NCBI GenBank assembly: GCA_003445735.1
Contig: DMCR01000172.1
Location: 4,464-33,239 of the forward strand
Direction of reading: 5' to 3'
Source of the DNA: Cryomorphaceae bacterium
GTDB taxonomy: Bacteria > Bacteroidota > Bacteroidia > Flavobacteriales > Schleiferiaceae
Length of the DNA: 28,776 bases
Position numbers and translations under genes: made by a program. Below the pieces are notes generated by a model. The model was not told the origin of the DNA, ran no database searches, and saw only the letters and a list, made by a program, of their open reading frames with translations. Positions 7,460 through 16,321 of this stretch are shown here, piece by piece; the first letter of the stretch is position 1; each line of letters starts with the position of its first letter.

Positions 7460-8722
7460 TTAAAGTCGGTTCCACCTCTCGGCGTCAAGCTTGACGAAGA
7501 TGAACAATAAGATCGTGAAGCCCCATAAGGAAGATCCGCCGTAACTAAAGAAAGGCAATGGGATACCGATTGTCGGAACTAGACCTATAGTCATTCCGAT
7601 ATTGATGATCCAGTGGGTAAACAACATCACCGCAACGGCGTATCCATAGACTCTCGAGAAAGTGTCTTTCTGTTTATCGGCTAGCCAAATGATACGCCCA
7701 ATAAGTAGCGCGAAGAGCCCCATTAATAGCGTGGCGCCCAAGAAGCCCCATTCTTCCCCAATGGTACAAAAGATGTAATCTGTACTTTGAGCAGGGACAA
7801 AGTTAAGTTTGGTTTGAGTACCGCCTAAAAAACCCTTACCAGTCCACCCGCCGGAGCCGATAGCAATGAGACTCTGTAAGGTGTTATAGCCGGCACCACT
7901 AGGGTCATTTTCGAGGCCCAATAGCACGCGAATGCGCACTTGCTGGTGGGGGGCAAGGATGTTCTCCATGACTTGGGCCACCGCAAAAACAGTAGTAGAG
8001 GCAAAAGCAAGGGCGAGGCCATTTAGCAGAAAATATAAACGTTTCTTGGGCAGGATCAGCAAGGTCAGAACCGATAGCCCTGCGAGGGTGAGGAGGGTCC
8101 ACTTCAACGGGAACATGAGTCCTATAATGCTCAGGGCGACTCCGGCCAGGGCGATGCCGATGTAATAACCGGGCATGCCTTCGCGATAGAGTACGAGGAT
8201 AAGGCTTATGAAGACTAAGCTAGAACCGATATCGGGTTGCAAGCTAATGATCAGAGCAGGGAGGATAAAGATTGAAGCAGCGATCAATCTATTGGGCCAG
8301 CTCTTTATGTTAGTACGCGGTAAGGCAAGATAGTAACCCATCATGAGGGCAGTAGCAAACTTGGCCAATTCCGAGGGCTGCAAGCTAAATCCACCTATGC
8401 CATACCAACTTTGGGCACCGCCTATTTTTTTCCCAACGAGTAGTACTCCGATGAGTAATAGTATGGTCAGTGCATACCATAGGGGGGCGAAGTTTGTCCA
8501 CAGGCGATAATTGGACACCAAAATAGCCGCAATAATCGCTAAACTTGTGGCTATAAACATGCCTTGCTTCCCATATTCCTGTGTGAGATTAACAATGTTT
8601 CCAGCCTCCTCGTTGAAAACGGCAGCGTAGATGGAGATCCACCCCCAAAAGACCAGTACTGCATAGGTTAGTACGACGACCCAATCCACTTTAATTCTAT
8701 TTCGACTTCGTGTTCTTGCCAT
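7460..8722 (-). CDS. rodA: Elongasome peptidoglycan glycosyltransferase RodA
   Basis: A 420-residue polytopic membrane protein of the SEDS family with about ten membrane segments. The SEDS signature near the C-terminus is clear: GLVPTIGIPLPFFSYGGSS. RodA polymerises lipid II into glycan strands during lateral wall growth and works with its cognate transpeptidase PBP2, encoded immediately upstream. The ATG start shares one base with the stop of mrdA (TAATG), consistent with tight translational coupling. It is the last gene of the purH-mre-mrdA-rodA run and ends 9 bases before the bidirectional terminator. Confidence 0.95.
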   Translation of the reverse strand: MARTRSRNRIKVDWVVVLTYAVLVFWGWISIYAAVFNEEAGNIVNLTQEYGKQGMFIATSLAIIAAILVSNYRLWTNFAPLWYALTILLLIGVLLVGKKIGGAQSWYGIGGFSLQPSELAKFATALMMGYYLALPRTNIKSWPNRLIAASIFILPALIISLQPDIGSSLVFISLILVLYREGMPGYYIGIALAGVALSIIGLMFPLKWTLLTLAGLSVLTLLILPKKRLYFLLNGLALAFASTTVFAVAQVMENILAPHQQVRIRVLLGLENDPSGAGYNTLQSLIAIGSGGWTGKGFLGGTQTKLNFVPAQSTDYIFCTIGEEWGFLGATLLMGLFALLIGRIIWLADKQKDTFSRVYGYAVAVMLFTHWIINIGMTIGLVPTIGIPLPFFSYGGSSLWGFTILLFIFVKLDAERWNRL

Positions 8723-10575
8723 TAGAAATTTGGAATGTAGGTGGAGTCTTCGCCATAAATGGCTTTGTGTTGCGCCTTGTACTCGTCATGAAGATTTCCT
8801 TCAATCATGCGAAGTTCGAGGGTAGGACGCGTAATGGTATCAGTGAGGTACTTTTCTGTTATTAGACTTGCAATAGGTGCAGCCCAACGCGATCCCCAAT
8901 ATCCATTTTCGATGATGACCGCTAGTGCGATCTTAGGATTTTCCTTCGGCGCAAAGCTCACGAAAATACTGTGGTCCTGTCCGTGTGGATTTTGAGCTGT
9001 TCCCGTCTTACCACATTGTGTAATATGAGGTATGCGTGCGCCTCTTGCGGTTCCATATTCGAATACTTCAAACATCCCGTCTATAACTACTGGGAAGTGA
9101 ATTGAATCAACCGTGGTGTGGCGACGAACGTTGAAGTTGCTATCTATGGATCTTTCATCGCCAATACGCTTGATGATATGCGGGGTGTAGTAATATCCGC
9201 GATTGGCAATGGCGGCAACCATGTTGGCCATTTGAATGGGGGTCGCGACTAATTCTCCTTGCCCTATACCATTGCTCACGGAGGTTACACCTTTCCAACC
9301 TTTATAGCCAAGGAATCTATCGTAATAGGCGGTATCAGGGATATTACCGCGACGACCTGTAGGTAGGTCATTTCCCAAGAATTTTCCTAATCCAAAGCTT
9401 TTCACATGCTCGCTCCAGCGCTCAAGTCCTTCTCGGGAATTACCGCCTTTATCTACGGTGCGTTGGTAGACAGAACAGAAGTAGTTGTTACAGCTTTCCG
9501 AAATGGCCTTTTTTAAATCCAGCGATCCTCCTTTACAGTGGCAGGTCACATGGAGTTCGTCATAGTGAAAGCCATCGTAGCAGGTCATGGTTGTGCGGGG
9601 AGTAATTACGCCTTCTTGCAGGCCTACCAAGGCCCCGATAAGTTTGAAGGGAGAGCCGGGAGGGTATTCTGCCAAGATTCCTCGATCAAACAATGGTTTG
9701 TTGATGGAGTCGTAATAAAGGGCCGTGTAGTTTTGACTACGAATGCGCCCTACGAGATCGTTGGGATCATAGTTAGGTGAGGTAATCATAGCCAAAATCT
9801 CACCGCTCTCTGGCTCGATGGCAACGATGGAGCCGCGCTTGCCATGCATTAGGTTTTCTCCATAGAGCTGCAGGTCAAGGTCGATGCTGCTGACTAGGTC
9901 GACGCCAGGAGTTGGGAGTTCGTCAAAGGCGCCATCTTTCCAGTTGCCCAATTTTCTATTGCGGTGGTCCACAGTATAAAATCGTTTGCCTTGTGTGCCC
10001 TTCAAGGCCTCCTCATAGCTCTTGTCGATGCCGCTTTTACCGACCAAATCTCCCATGCTGTATTCTGGATAGGATCGGATGTAATCTGTATTCACCTCGC
10101 CGATGAAGCCGACAACGTTGGCGCCGCCCTTTTTCGGGTAATAGCGAAGTATGCGTTTTTGCACGTGGAAACCGGCGAACCTTTTGAGCTCGCTATTGAT
10201 TTTAGTGTATTCCTTCTTGGAAAGCATTTTCATGAACATACTGCTGCGGAAATGGCTATAGCGCTTGGCTGCAAGCAGGCGCTCTTTGATTTCTGCGACC
10301 TCAAGTCCCAGAAGATTGGATAGTGCAAATGTGTCCAATTCTTCTATCAAATATGGACTGACCATCAAATCGTAGGCGGGCGAGTTCCCGACCATCAACT
10401 TCCCATTGCGGTCATAAATATAGCCTCTTGGAGCGTAGAGTTTCTCGGCAGCAGTGGCATTACGCTCAGCTCGCGCGGCATAATCGTCATTAAGGATTTG
10501 TACTTGGAATAATCGGACCAAGAAGACCAACAAAATCAGGATTAATCCAAGGTAGAAGACATTATTTTTTCGCAT
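8722..10575 (-). CDS. mrdA: Penicillin-binding protein 2 (elongation-specific transpeptidase)
   Basis: A 617-residue class B penicillin-binding protein. It has an N-terminal membrane anchor (about 6-24), a PBP dimerisation/pedestal domain (about 45-225) with APRGYIYDRNG, and a transpeptidase domain with all three active-site motifs: SPFK (Ser308 nucleophile, Lys311), SCN (361-363) and KTGT (523-526). It cross-links new glycan made by RodA. The stretch between SPFK and SCN is rich in Cys and His (Cys332, His342, Cys345, His346, Cys347, with Cys362 and Cys367), suggestive of a metal-binding loop. The C-terminal tail after about residue 580 is hydrophilic. The start overlaps the mreD end by 14 bases; the end overlaps rodA by one. 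Confidence 0.95.
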   Translation of the reverse strand: MRKNNVFYLGLILILLVFLVRLFQVQILNDDYAARAERNATAAEKLYAPRGYIYDRNGKLMVGNSPAYDLMVSPYLIEELDTFALSNLLGLEVAEIKERLLAAKRYSHFRSSMFMKMLSKKEYTKINSELKRFAGFHVQKRILRYYPKKGGANVVGFIGEVNTDYIRSYPEYSMGDLVGKSGIDKSYEEALKGTQGKRFYTVDHRNRKLGNWKDGAFDELPTPGVDLVSSIDLDLQLYGENLMHGKRGSIVAIEPESGEILAMITSPNYDPNDLVGRIRSQNYTALYYDSINKPLFDRGILAEYPPGSPFKLIGALVGLQEGVITPRTTMTCYDGFHYDELHVTCHCKGGSLDLKKAISESCNNYFCSVYQRTVDKGGNSREGLERWSEHVKSFGLGKFLGNDLPTGRRGNIPDTAYYDRFLGYKGWKGVTSVSNGIGQGELVATPIQMANMVAAIANRGYYYTPHIIKRIGDERSIDSNFNVRRHTTVDSIHFPVVIDGMFEVFEYGTARGARIPHITQCGKTGTAQNPHGQDHSIFVSFAPKENPKIALAVIIENGYWGSRWAAPIASLITEKYLTDTITRPTLELRMIEGNLHDEYKAQHKAIYGEDSTYIPNF

Positions 10576-11068
10576 ATCGTCTCGCGGTTAAGCCGTGAAG
10601 TATGACGAGTAGGAGCAGGGTAATAAGGGAGGAGACCAAGGTGCGAATGAGCACAGTATCCAAATGCTGCAGGCCATAATTCTCCATGATAAAGAGAAAC
10701 AGATGGTGCAAAACCACCAGTATTCCGGCAGTAGTTAAGAATGCACCCAATGGCAGGGAGGCTAATCCCTCATCTTCTTCAGGTTTTCTAAAACCAAGAA
10801 GGGCATTTTCTAGAGAAGGTTTTGCCAAAATGAGCATGAGACAAGCTAGACTGTGAGCACCACCACTCTGTTCGAAGCTATCCATAATACTGCCTAAAAG
10901 GAAGGCAATAAGGAATTGGCGTTGGCGGCTCATGGGTTGAGGTAATAACATCAGTACCCAAATGTATATATAAGGGTTGCCGTATTGACTCAGAGGCAAT
11001 CCTTGCAAGAACGCCCACTGAAAAAGCACTACGCCGATGGAGGCCAACAAGAGTCTCAATGAATTCAT
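10562..11068 (-). CDS. mreD: Rod shape-determining protein MreD
   Basis: A 168-residue hydrophobic protein with about five membrane segments and a short basic C-terminus (ARRYAKK). Sequence conservation of MreD is low, so the call depends strongly on position between mreC and mrdA, plus matching size and topology. MreD is a membrane partner of MreC in the elongasome. Its ATG overlaps the mreC stop by 4 bases (ATGA) and its end overlaps mrdA by 14 bases. Confidence 0.88.
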   Translation of the reverse strand: MNSLRLLLASIGVVLFQWAFLQGLPLSQYGNPYIYIWVLMLLPQPMSRQRQFLIAFLLGSIMDSFEQSGGAHSLACLMLILAKPSLENALLGFRKPEEDEGLASLPLGAFLTTAGILVVLHHLFLFIMENYGLQHLDTVLIRTLVSSLITLLLLVILHGLTARRYAKK

Positions 11069-11856
11069 AACGTTGGATGGTTTAGTGAGTCTAGGGATTC
11101 TTGCTGGTGCAGTCTACACACATAAACCCAAGTCATATTTGCAAAGTCATGACTCAAGTTCACCTTAGCAATCCAGGTGAGGTCTTCGGGATTTTGCGTA
11201 GCACTTTCTACTAAACCTGCTACCACTGGTGGAGCAACACTAGCCCGAGTAAAGCTATATACAGTGTCCCCAGACATTGGGGGATGTTCGCGTTGCACAT
11301 CAAAAAGTTCCGCGCTGCGGTAATCACTACCTTCCCAACAAAGTTCACCCAATCCTTTACCTGGAATCCGAGCGCCAATGCTTCCCTTGGAATGGAGTAA
11401 AGGGATGATAGAGCTAAAGTTTTCACTGGTCTCCACTACAGTGCCAATCCAGCCTTGTGCAGACATGACACCCATACCAGGCTTTATGCCTTCGACTGAT
11501 CCAACATTTAGTAGCATGTAGTTATTACGCTTGTTGTAGCTGTATTCTATGACCTGAGCTGGAATGTAATCATAGGCCTCGTTCGTTTGAAAGGCTGGCT
11601 TATTACCTCCATATATGCTTGCACGAAGTGCAGCATTTTCTCTTGCCAATTCTTCATTTACAGATTTAAGTGCCCAATATCCTTTCCAGCTATTCAAAGA
11701 ATTTTGAATGCCAGCAATGGTTCCAAAGCCCATGGAATTAATTCGATGCTCTGCTACAGGATTTTTTTTGGTGTGCCTGAATAATGAAAGACCAATCAAC
11801 ACAATGAGCAGCAAAGTGTTTCGATACTTCGAAAGAAAAAGTATCAGTTGCCTCAT
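11065..11856 (-). CDS. mreC: Rod shape-determining protein MreC
   Basis: A 263-residue protein with a short cytoplasmic end, one membrane anchor (about 13-27), a short helical/coiled-coil region (about 52-82) and the MreC beta-barrel domains (about 95-255). Characteristic residues include YIPAQVI, LLNVGSVEGIKPGMGV and GWIGTVVE, then HSKGSIGARIPG. MreC is a periplasmic scaffold that activates PBP2-RodA. The gene starts 9 bases after mreB ends and overlaps mreD by 4 bases. Confidence 0.94.
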   Translation of the reverse strand: MRQLILFLSKYRNTLLLIVLIGLSLFRHTKKNPVAEHRINSMGFGTIAGIQNSLNSWKGYWALKSVNEELARENAALRASIYGGNKPAFQTNEAYDYIPAQVIEYSYNKRNNYMLLNVGSVEGIKPGMGVMSAQGWIGTVVETSENFSSIIPLLHSKGSIGARIPGKGLGELCWEGSDYRSAELFDVQREHPPMSGDTVYSFTRASVAPPVVAGLVESATQNPEDLTWIAKVNLSHDFANMTWVYVCRLHQQESLDSLNHPTL

Positions 11857-11865
11857 GGTATTCTA

Positions 11866-12894
11866 TTAGCTCTGTAGGATGGTCTTAAAATGCTCGAGAT
11901 TTTTCAATACAATACCCGTTCCACGCACTACCGCACGAAGTGGATCTTCGGCAACGTATACAGGAAGGTCGGTTTTTGTAGAAATACGCTTGTCTAGTCC
12001 GCGCAGCATGGAGCCTCCACCCGCTAGATAGATACCAGAGTTGTAAATATCCGCAGCCAATTCTGGCGGCGTATTACTCAATGCTTCCATTACCGCATCT
12101 TCCACTCTGGTAATACTCTTCTCTAAGGCACGACTAACCTCCTCGTGACCTACTTGGACTTGTTTCGGCTTACCTGTAAGCAAATCACGGCCTTGAACAG
12201 AATATGGTTCAGGCGCATCTTCTAAATCTTCTATGGCGGCACCAACAGCGATCTTGATGTTTTCTGCAGTTCTTTCACCCACGTACAAGTTGTGCTGTGA
12301 ACGCATGTAGAGTGCAATATCATTGGTAAAGACATCTCCGGCTACCTTAACACTCTTATCACAAACGATACCTCCCATGGCCATTACTGCGATCTCGGTA
12401 GTACCACCGCCGATATCGATAATCATATTTCCCTTTGGTTCAAGTACATTTACCCCAATACCGATAGCTGCAGCCATAGGTTCATGTATGAGGTAGACTT
12501 CCTTAGCATTAGCCCGTTCTGCGCTATCTCTTACCGCTCGCTTTTCAACTTCGGTAATACCTGAAGGGATACATATTACCATACGCAAGCTAGGAGGAAA
12601 AAGACGTTTTTTGAATTCTGGTATTCCCTTAATCAATTCACGAATCATGAATTCGGATGCCTCGAAATCCGCAATTACCCCATCTTTCAACGGACGGATA
12701 GTTTTGATGTTTTCGTGCGTTTTACCGTGCATTTGACGAGCTTCTTGCCCGACAGCAATAACTTGACCGGTTCGACGGTCTTGAGCAACAATAGAGGGGG
12801 AGTCCACTACTACCTTATCTTGGTATGTGATCAGTGTATTGGCCGTACCAAGATCAATAGCGATATCCTCTGTCATGAAATTAAACCAACCCAT
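11866..12894 (-). CDS. mreB: Actin-like cell-shape protein MreB
   Basis: A 342-residue protein of the usual MreB length. The actin-fold nucleotide-binding motifs are present: phosphate 1 IDLGTANT (13-20), phosphate 2 DIGGGTTEIAVM, and the adenosine motif YLAGGGSMLRGL near the C-terminus. MreB polymerises under the inner membrane and positions the MreCD-RodA-PBP2 wall-elongation complex encoded directly downstream, so a rod-shaped cell is likely, at least ancestrally. The ATG at 12894 lies 21 bases after the purH stop. No separate promoter is recognisable in that gap, so transcription probably comes from upstream of purH. Confidence 0.97.
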   Translation of the reverse strand: MGWFNFMTEDIAIDLGTANTLITYQDKVVVDSPSIVAQDRRTGQVIAVGQEARQMHGKTHENIKTIRPLKDGVIADFEASEFMIRELIKGIPEFKKRLFPPSLRMVICIPSGITEVEKRAVRDSAERANAKEVYLIHEPMAAAIGIGVNVLEPKGNMIIDIGGGTTEIAVMAMGGIVCDKSVKVAGDVFTNDIALYMRSQHNLYVGERTAENIKIAVGAAIEDLEDAPEPYSVQGRDLLTGKPKQVQVGHEEVSRALEKSITRVEDAVMEALSNTPPELAADIYNSGIYLAGGGSMLRGLDKRISTKTDLPVYVAEDPLRAVVRGTGIVLKNLEHFKTILQS

Positions 12895-12915
12895 AGGAGA
12901 ACAAGTTAAGAAAAA

Positions 12916-14421
12916 TTAGTGTTTGAAATGACGAATCCCTGTGGTAACCATCGTCATGCCGTGTGCATCACAATAGTCGATGCTTTCCTTGTCGCGAATA
13001 GATCCTCCGGGCTGAATCACACAGGTTATTCCAGCATTATCGGCGATCTCCACACAGTCAGGAAATGGGAAGAAGGCATCAGAAGCCATAGCGGCTCCTT
13101 TAAGCCTAAAACCAAAGCGCTGCGCTTTCTCTATCGCTTGGTTCAAAGCATCAACACGTGAGGTTTGGCCCGTTCCTGAGCCTAGCAATTGACCGTCTTT
13201 GGCAAGCACAATGGTATTAGACTTCGTATGCTTACAAATCTTTGCAGCGAATACGAGGTCTTCTAGCTGCTCTTGTGTTGGCGCTACTTTAGTCACCGTT
13301 TCCATGTTCGCTTTCGTTTCCGTCTTTGTATCTCCGGCTTGAACCAAGGTGCCGTTGAGTACTGTACGGACATTGAATGCTGGGATTGTATAATCCTTGA
13401 GGATTAGTAGCACTCTATTCTTTTTGCTCTTCAAGATCTCGAGAGCATCCTCATCATATCCAGGTGCCATCAATACTTCAAAGAACAAGGTATTCATCTT
13501 TTCGGCCGTCGCTTTATCTACAACGCGGTTTGCAGCAATAACTCCACCGAAGGCGCTTACCGGATCACCTGCTAGGGCGTCGTGCCAAGCCTGTGCTAGC
13601 GTAGGGCGTGTGGCCAACCCGCAAGCATTGTTATGCTTGATAATCGCAATAGTGGTTTCGCTGAATTCCCGGATGAGGTTCACAGTAGCATCAATATCAA
13701 GTAGGTTGTTGTAGCTTAATGCCTTGCCGTGAATTTGTTCCAGTGCGTCATCAAGATTTCCATAGTACGCTGCTTCCTGATGAGGGTTTTCACCGTAGCG
13801 AAGGATTTGCTTTTGGCGTCCGCTGATTTTGAGATCGAGGCGGTCCCCGGCGAAGTAACGGTAGATGGCCGTATCATAATTTGAACTCTCGTCAAAGGCC
13901 TCGAGTGCATATCTGCGACGGACTTCAAGTGTCGCACCTTCGTCACACTGTAACACTTGAAGAGCATCTTCATATTGCCCCATGTTGGAAATAATCCAGC
14001 AGTCTTTAAAGTTTTTTGCTGCCGCACGAATCAACGAAATACCGCCGATATCGATTTTCTCAATAATATCCTGTTCTGATGCTCCAGAAGCAACAGTAGC
14101 TTCAAATGGATATAGGTCCACAATGACCAAATCCATGTATGGGATATCGTATTCGCCCATTTGCGCTTGATCGCCTTCGTGATCTCTTCTTGCTAAAATG
14201 CCTCCAAAGACTTTGGGATGAAGGGTTTTCACTCGTCCTCCAAGGATAGAAGGATAAGAGGTAAGATCCTCGACGCGTTCCACCGCAATGCCGCGGTCTT
14301 CAATAAAAGCCTGTGTTCCACCGGTAGAATAAATGGTTGTTCCCATGGCATTAAGGGCATCGACGATAGGACCTAATCCGTCCTTGTGAAAAACAGAAAT
14401 CAAGGCGTTTTTGATACGCAT
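12916..14421 (-). CDS. purH: Bifunctional AICAR transformylase / IMP cyclohydrolase
   Basis: A 501-residue protein that carries out the last two steps of de novo IMP synthesis: formylation of AICAR, then ring closure. The N-terminal MGS-like IMP cyclohydrolase domain (about 1-130) shows ISVFHKDG, STGGTQ, SILGGRVKTLHPKVFGGIL-type residues and DLVIVDLYPF. The C-terminal transformylase domain carries IKHNNACG, DPVSAFGG, CKHTKSN and DAFFPFPD. The open frame runs 38 codons further upstream, but ATG 14421 gives the normal N-terminus MRIKNALISVFHK, and the -7 box lies at 14459-14466. It heads the purH-mreBCD-mrdA-rodA run, an order found repeatedly in Bacteroidota. Confidence 0.96.
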   Translation of the reverse strand: MRIKNALISVFHKDGLGPIVDALNAMGTTIYSTGGTQAFIEDRGIAVERVEDLTSYPSILGGRVKTLHPKVFGGILARRDHEGDQAQMGEYDIPYMDLVIVDLYPFEATVASGASEQDIIEKIDIGGISLIRAAAKNFKDCWIISNMGQYEDALQVLQCDEGATLEVRRRYALEAFDESSNYDTAIYRYFAGDRLDLKISGRQKQILRYGENPHQEAAYYGNLDDALEQIHGKALSYNNLLDIDATVNLIREFSETTIAIIKHNNACGLATRPTLAQAWHDALAGDPVSAFGGVIAANRVVDKATAEKMNTLFFEVLMAPGYDEDALEILKSKKNRVLLILKDYTIPAFNVRTVLNGTLVQAGDTKTETKANMETVTKVAPTQEQLEDLVFAAKICKHTKSNTIVLAKDGQLLGSGTGQTSRVDALNQAIEKAQRFGFRLKGAAMASDAFFPFPDCVEIADNAGITCVIQPGGSIRDKESIDYCDAHGMTMVTTGIRHFKH

Positions 14422-14458
14422 GAAGCAGCGTGTTTTAAGTGGAAAATTTGAGAAAGGA

Positions 14459-14466
14459 CAAAAGTA
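14459..14466 (-). promoter_or_regulatory. -7 box for purH and probably the mre operon
   Basis: On the minus strand the sequence reads TACTTTTG, a perfect TAnnTTTG, giving a predicted start about 35 bases before the purH ATG. No clear TTTG lies 19-21 bases further upstream. It is 36 bases from the divergent box for the permease gene. Confidence 0.55.
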
Positions 14467-14501
14467 AGGTTTTCGCTCCGCAGAATCTCTATGAAATACG
14501 C

Positions 14502-14509
14502 TAATTTTG
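14502..14509 (+). promoter_or_regulatory. -7 box for the ABC permease gene
   Basis: TAATTTTG is a perfect TAnnTTTG match. Transcription would begin near 14514, which rules out the TTG at 14507 as start codon and leaves GTG 14528. No -33 TTTG at the expected distance is visible. Confidence 0.5.
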
Positions 14510-14527
14510 AGGGAAATCCGATCCCCT

Positions 14528-15781
14528 GTGCGCACCTACTTCAGATTGTTAAAAGAGAGCTTCGTTTTCGCCTTTATTTCATTGGCTACAAACAAACTGC
14601 GCACCTTGTTATCCTTGCTGGGAATTACCATAGGAATTTTTGCGATAATTTTAGTTTATAGTATTGTAGACAGTCTTGAAAAGAGTATTCGAGATAGCGT
14701 AAGCCAATTCGGTGACAATGTCGTTTACGTTCAGAAATGGCCGTGGGGTGGAGGAGCGGATTTCGCTTGGTGGAAGTATTTGAATCGTCCCGTCCCGCTG
14801 AGTAACGAAGCTGAGTTGCTCAAGCGCCGAAGTCAATATGCTGAACACATCGCATTCGGCAGTTCACTCGGTGGTGCTACTGTAAAGAGAGATGCTTATA
14901 ATGCCACGGGTGTGGATGTGCTTGGCACTACGTTCGAGTATAATGAGATATGGAGTTTTGAGTTGGCTCAAGGGCGTTATTTCACAGAATCTGAAATGAA
15001 TGCTGGGCGGCCAATGTGTATAATAGGAGCATCTATTGCTGAAGGCTTGTTTTTGCCCGGTGAAGAAATTATAGGTCAGCGGATTAGCATTAGCGGGGTT
15101 AAACTCACGGTAATCGGTATTTTTCAAAAAGTTGGTGAAAGTTTGGTCGGTCAGAGCTACGACAATATGGTGGTGGTACCCTTTAAGAAAGTGCGCATGG
15201 TCGTGAATACCGACCGCAACGAAAGTAATGTAATCATGGCCAGCGCAAAACAGGGGATAACGATTGCCCAGCTGAAAGACGAGCTAACTGGCATCATGCG
15301 ATCCATTCGCAGATTACGCCCGGGTGCAGACGATAATTTTGCACTGAATGACCCCTCGCTCATCTCCAATCAACTCGACAGCTTATTCCGTGCCCTGGGA
15401 ATCATGGGAACTATCATCGGAATGTTCTCCATCCTTGTAGGTGGCTTCGGTATCGCCAACATTATGTTCGTCTCAGTTCGAGAACGAACGAATGAAATAG
15501 GGATTCAAAAAGCTTTAGGAGCGAAGGACTTTATTATTCTAAGCCAATTCCTGACGGAATCTGTGGTTCTTTGTTTGCTCGGCGGAGTTACCGGTCTTAT
15601 GCTCGTGGCACTGGGAGCCTACATTTCAGCCACAGTCTTTGACTTTGAAATCTTTTTAAGTCTCGGAAATATCGTGCTAGGATTACTGATGAGCGCAGGC
15701 ATTGGCTTGGTTTCGGGATTGATTCCTGCTTGGATGGCGGCCCGATTAAACCCGGTCGACGCCATTCGCATGCAAGCATAA
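14528..15781 (+). CDS. MacB/FtsX-type ABC transporter permease
   Basis: A 417-residue protein with the MacB permease layout: a short cytoplasmic start, a first membrane helix (within LSLLGITIGIFAIILVYSIV), a large periplasmic MacB_PCD domain (about residues 45-265), and three C-terminal FtsX helices with the conserved VSVRERTNEIGIQKALGAK cytoplasmic loop and a final PAWMAARLNPVDAIRMQA. Such permeases act in mechanotransmission-type export of lipoproteins, peptides or drugs, or in envelope remodelling. No ATPase or adaptor gene is adjacent, so its partners must be elsewhere. The start is chosen as GTG 14528 because the upstream TTG lies inside the predicted -7 box. It is transcribed divergently from purH. 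Substrate unknown. Confidence 0.88.
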   Translation: MRTYFRLLKESFVFAFISLATNKLRTLLSLLGITIGIFAIILVYSIVDSLEKSIRDSVSQFGDNVVYVQKWPWGGGADFAWWKYLNRPVPLSNEAELLKRRSQYAEHIAFGSSLGGATVKRDAYNATGVDVLGTTFEYNEIWSFELAQGRYFTESEMNAGRPMCIIGASIAEGLFLPGEEIIGQRISISGVKLTVIGIFQKVGESLVGQSYDNMVVVPFKKVRMVVNTDRNESNVIMASAKQGITIAQLKDELTGIMRSIRRLRPGADDNFALNDPSLISNQLDSLFRALGIMGTIIGMFSILVGGFGIANIMFVSVRERTNEIGIQKALGAKDFIILSQFLTESVVLCLLGGVTGLMLVALGAYISATVFDFEIFLSLGNIVLGLLMSAGIGLVSGLIPAWMAARLNPVDAIRMQA

Positions 15782-15793
15782 AATTGGCTGCAT

Positions 15794-16252
15794 TTAATCT
15801 AGTCTAGCCGCCACAAACTCCACGACCTTATTCAACACTTCGTGGTCCTCCTCGGTGAACGGATTGATTTTGTGCGAATCAATATCTAATTGGCCCACCA
15901 AAACCTCACCCTTATACATGGGCACCACGATTTCGCTCTTGGTTTCTAGACTGCAGGCCAAATAGTTATCCTGTGCGTTCACATCTGGTACTTCGAAGGT
16001 CATACCGCTCACAGCGACTTGTCCACATATACCGCGTCCATAGGGAATAACCGTATGATCCGTATACGCTCCGACATAAGGTCCTATTTCCAATTGCTTT
16101 GCAGCATCATTCATGAAATAAAATCCCGTCCAGTTGAAATATGCCACCTCTTGATCCAATAGCTGTACCACAGCCTCCTGCAAGGCTTTACCACTTAAAT
16201 TATCTAGGTTATGCAGCTTCTCGAGCAAACTTTGGGCTTGATTTTGCGTCAT
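15794..16252 (-). CDS. GAF-domain protein of the free methionine-(R)-sulfoxide reductase family
   Basis: A 152-residue single GAF-domain protein. Family features are FNWTGFYFM, IGPYVGA, YGRGICGQVA, VPDVNAQDNYLAC and SEIVVPM, then GQLDIDSH. Free methionine-(R)-sulfoxide reductases use three conserved cysteines; Cys76 and Cys100 here have the 24-residue spacing of the resolving and catalytic cysteines, but the position 10 residues before Cys76 is His66 rather than Cys. Two-cysteine versions appear usual in flavobacteria, so it may still reduce free methionine sulfoxide, or bind another small ligand. Start: the frame is open to GTG 16354 and also has ATG 16318; ATG 16252 is chosen because it gives the family length. 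It stands alone between two plus-strand genes. Confidence 0.8.
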   Translation of the reverse strand: MTQNQAQSLLEKLHNLDNLSGKALQEAVVQLLDQEVAYFNWTGFYFMNDAAKQLEIGPYVGAYTDHTVIPYGRGICGQVAVSGMTFEVPDVNAQDNYLACSLETKSEIVVPMYKGEVLVGQLDIDSHKINPFTEEDHEVLNKVVEFVAARLD

Positions 16253-16321
16253 ATAGGTGTATTGTTGATAGAATCCCTGTATTAAATTAGTAATCGTAGC
16301 ACGGTAATTGCTGTGCATTGG

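Noticed and set aside
14507..14527. TTG start for the permease gene
   Set aside because: The codon is part of the perfect TAATTTTG box, so it would not be in the transcript; GTG 14528 also gives the usual short N-terminus.
14422..14535. Longer N-terminus for purH
   Set aside because: The extra 38 residues do not belong to the family, would cross both predicted -7 boxes and would overlap the divergent permease start; ATG 14421 fits the known N-terminus.
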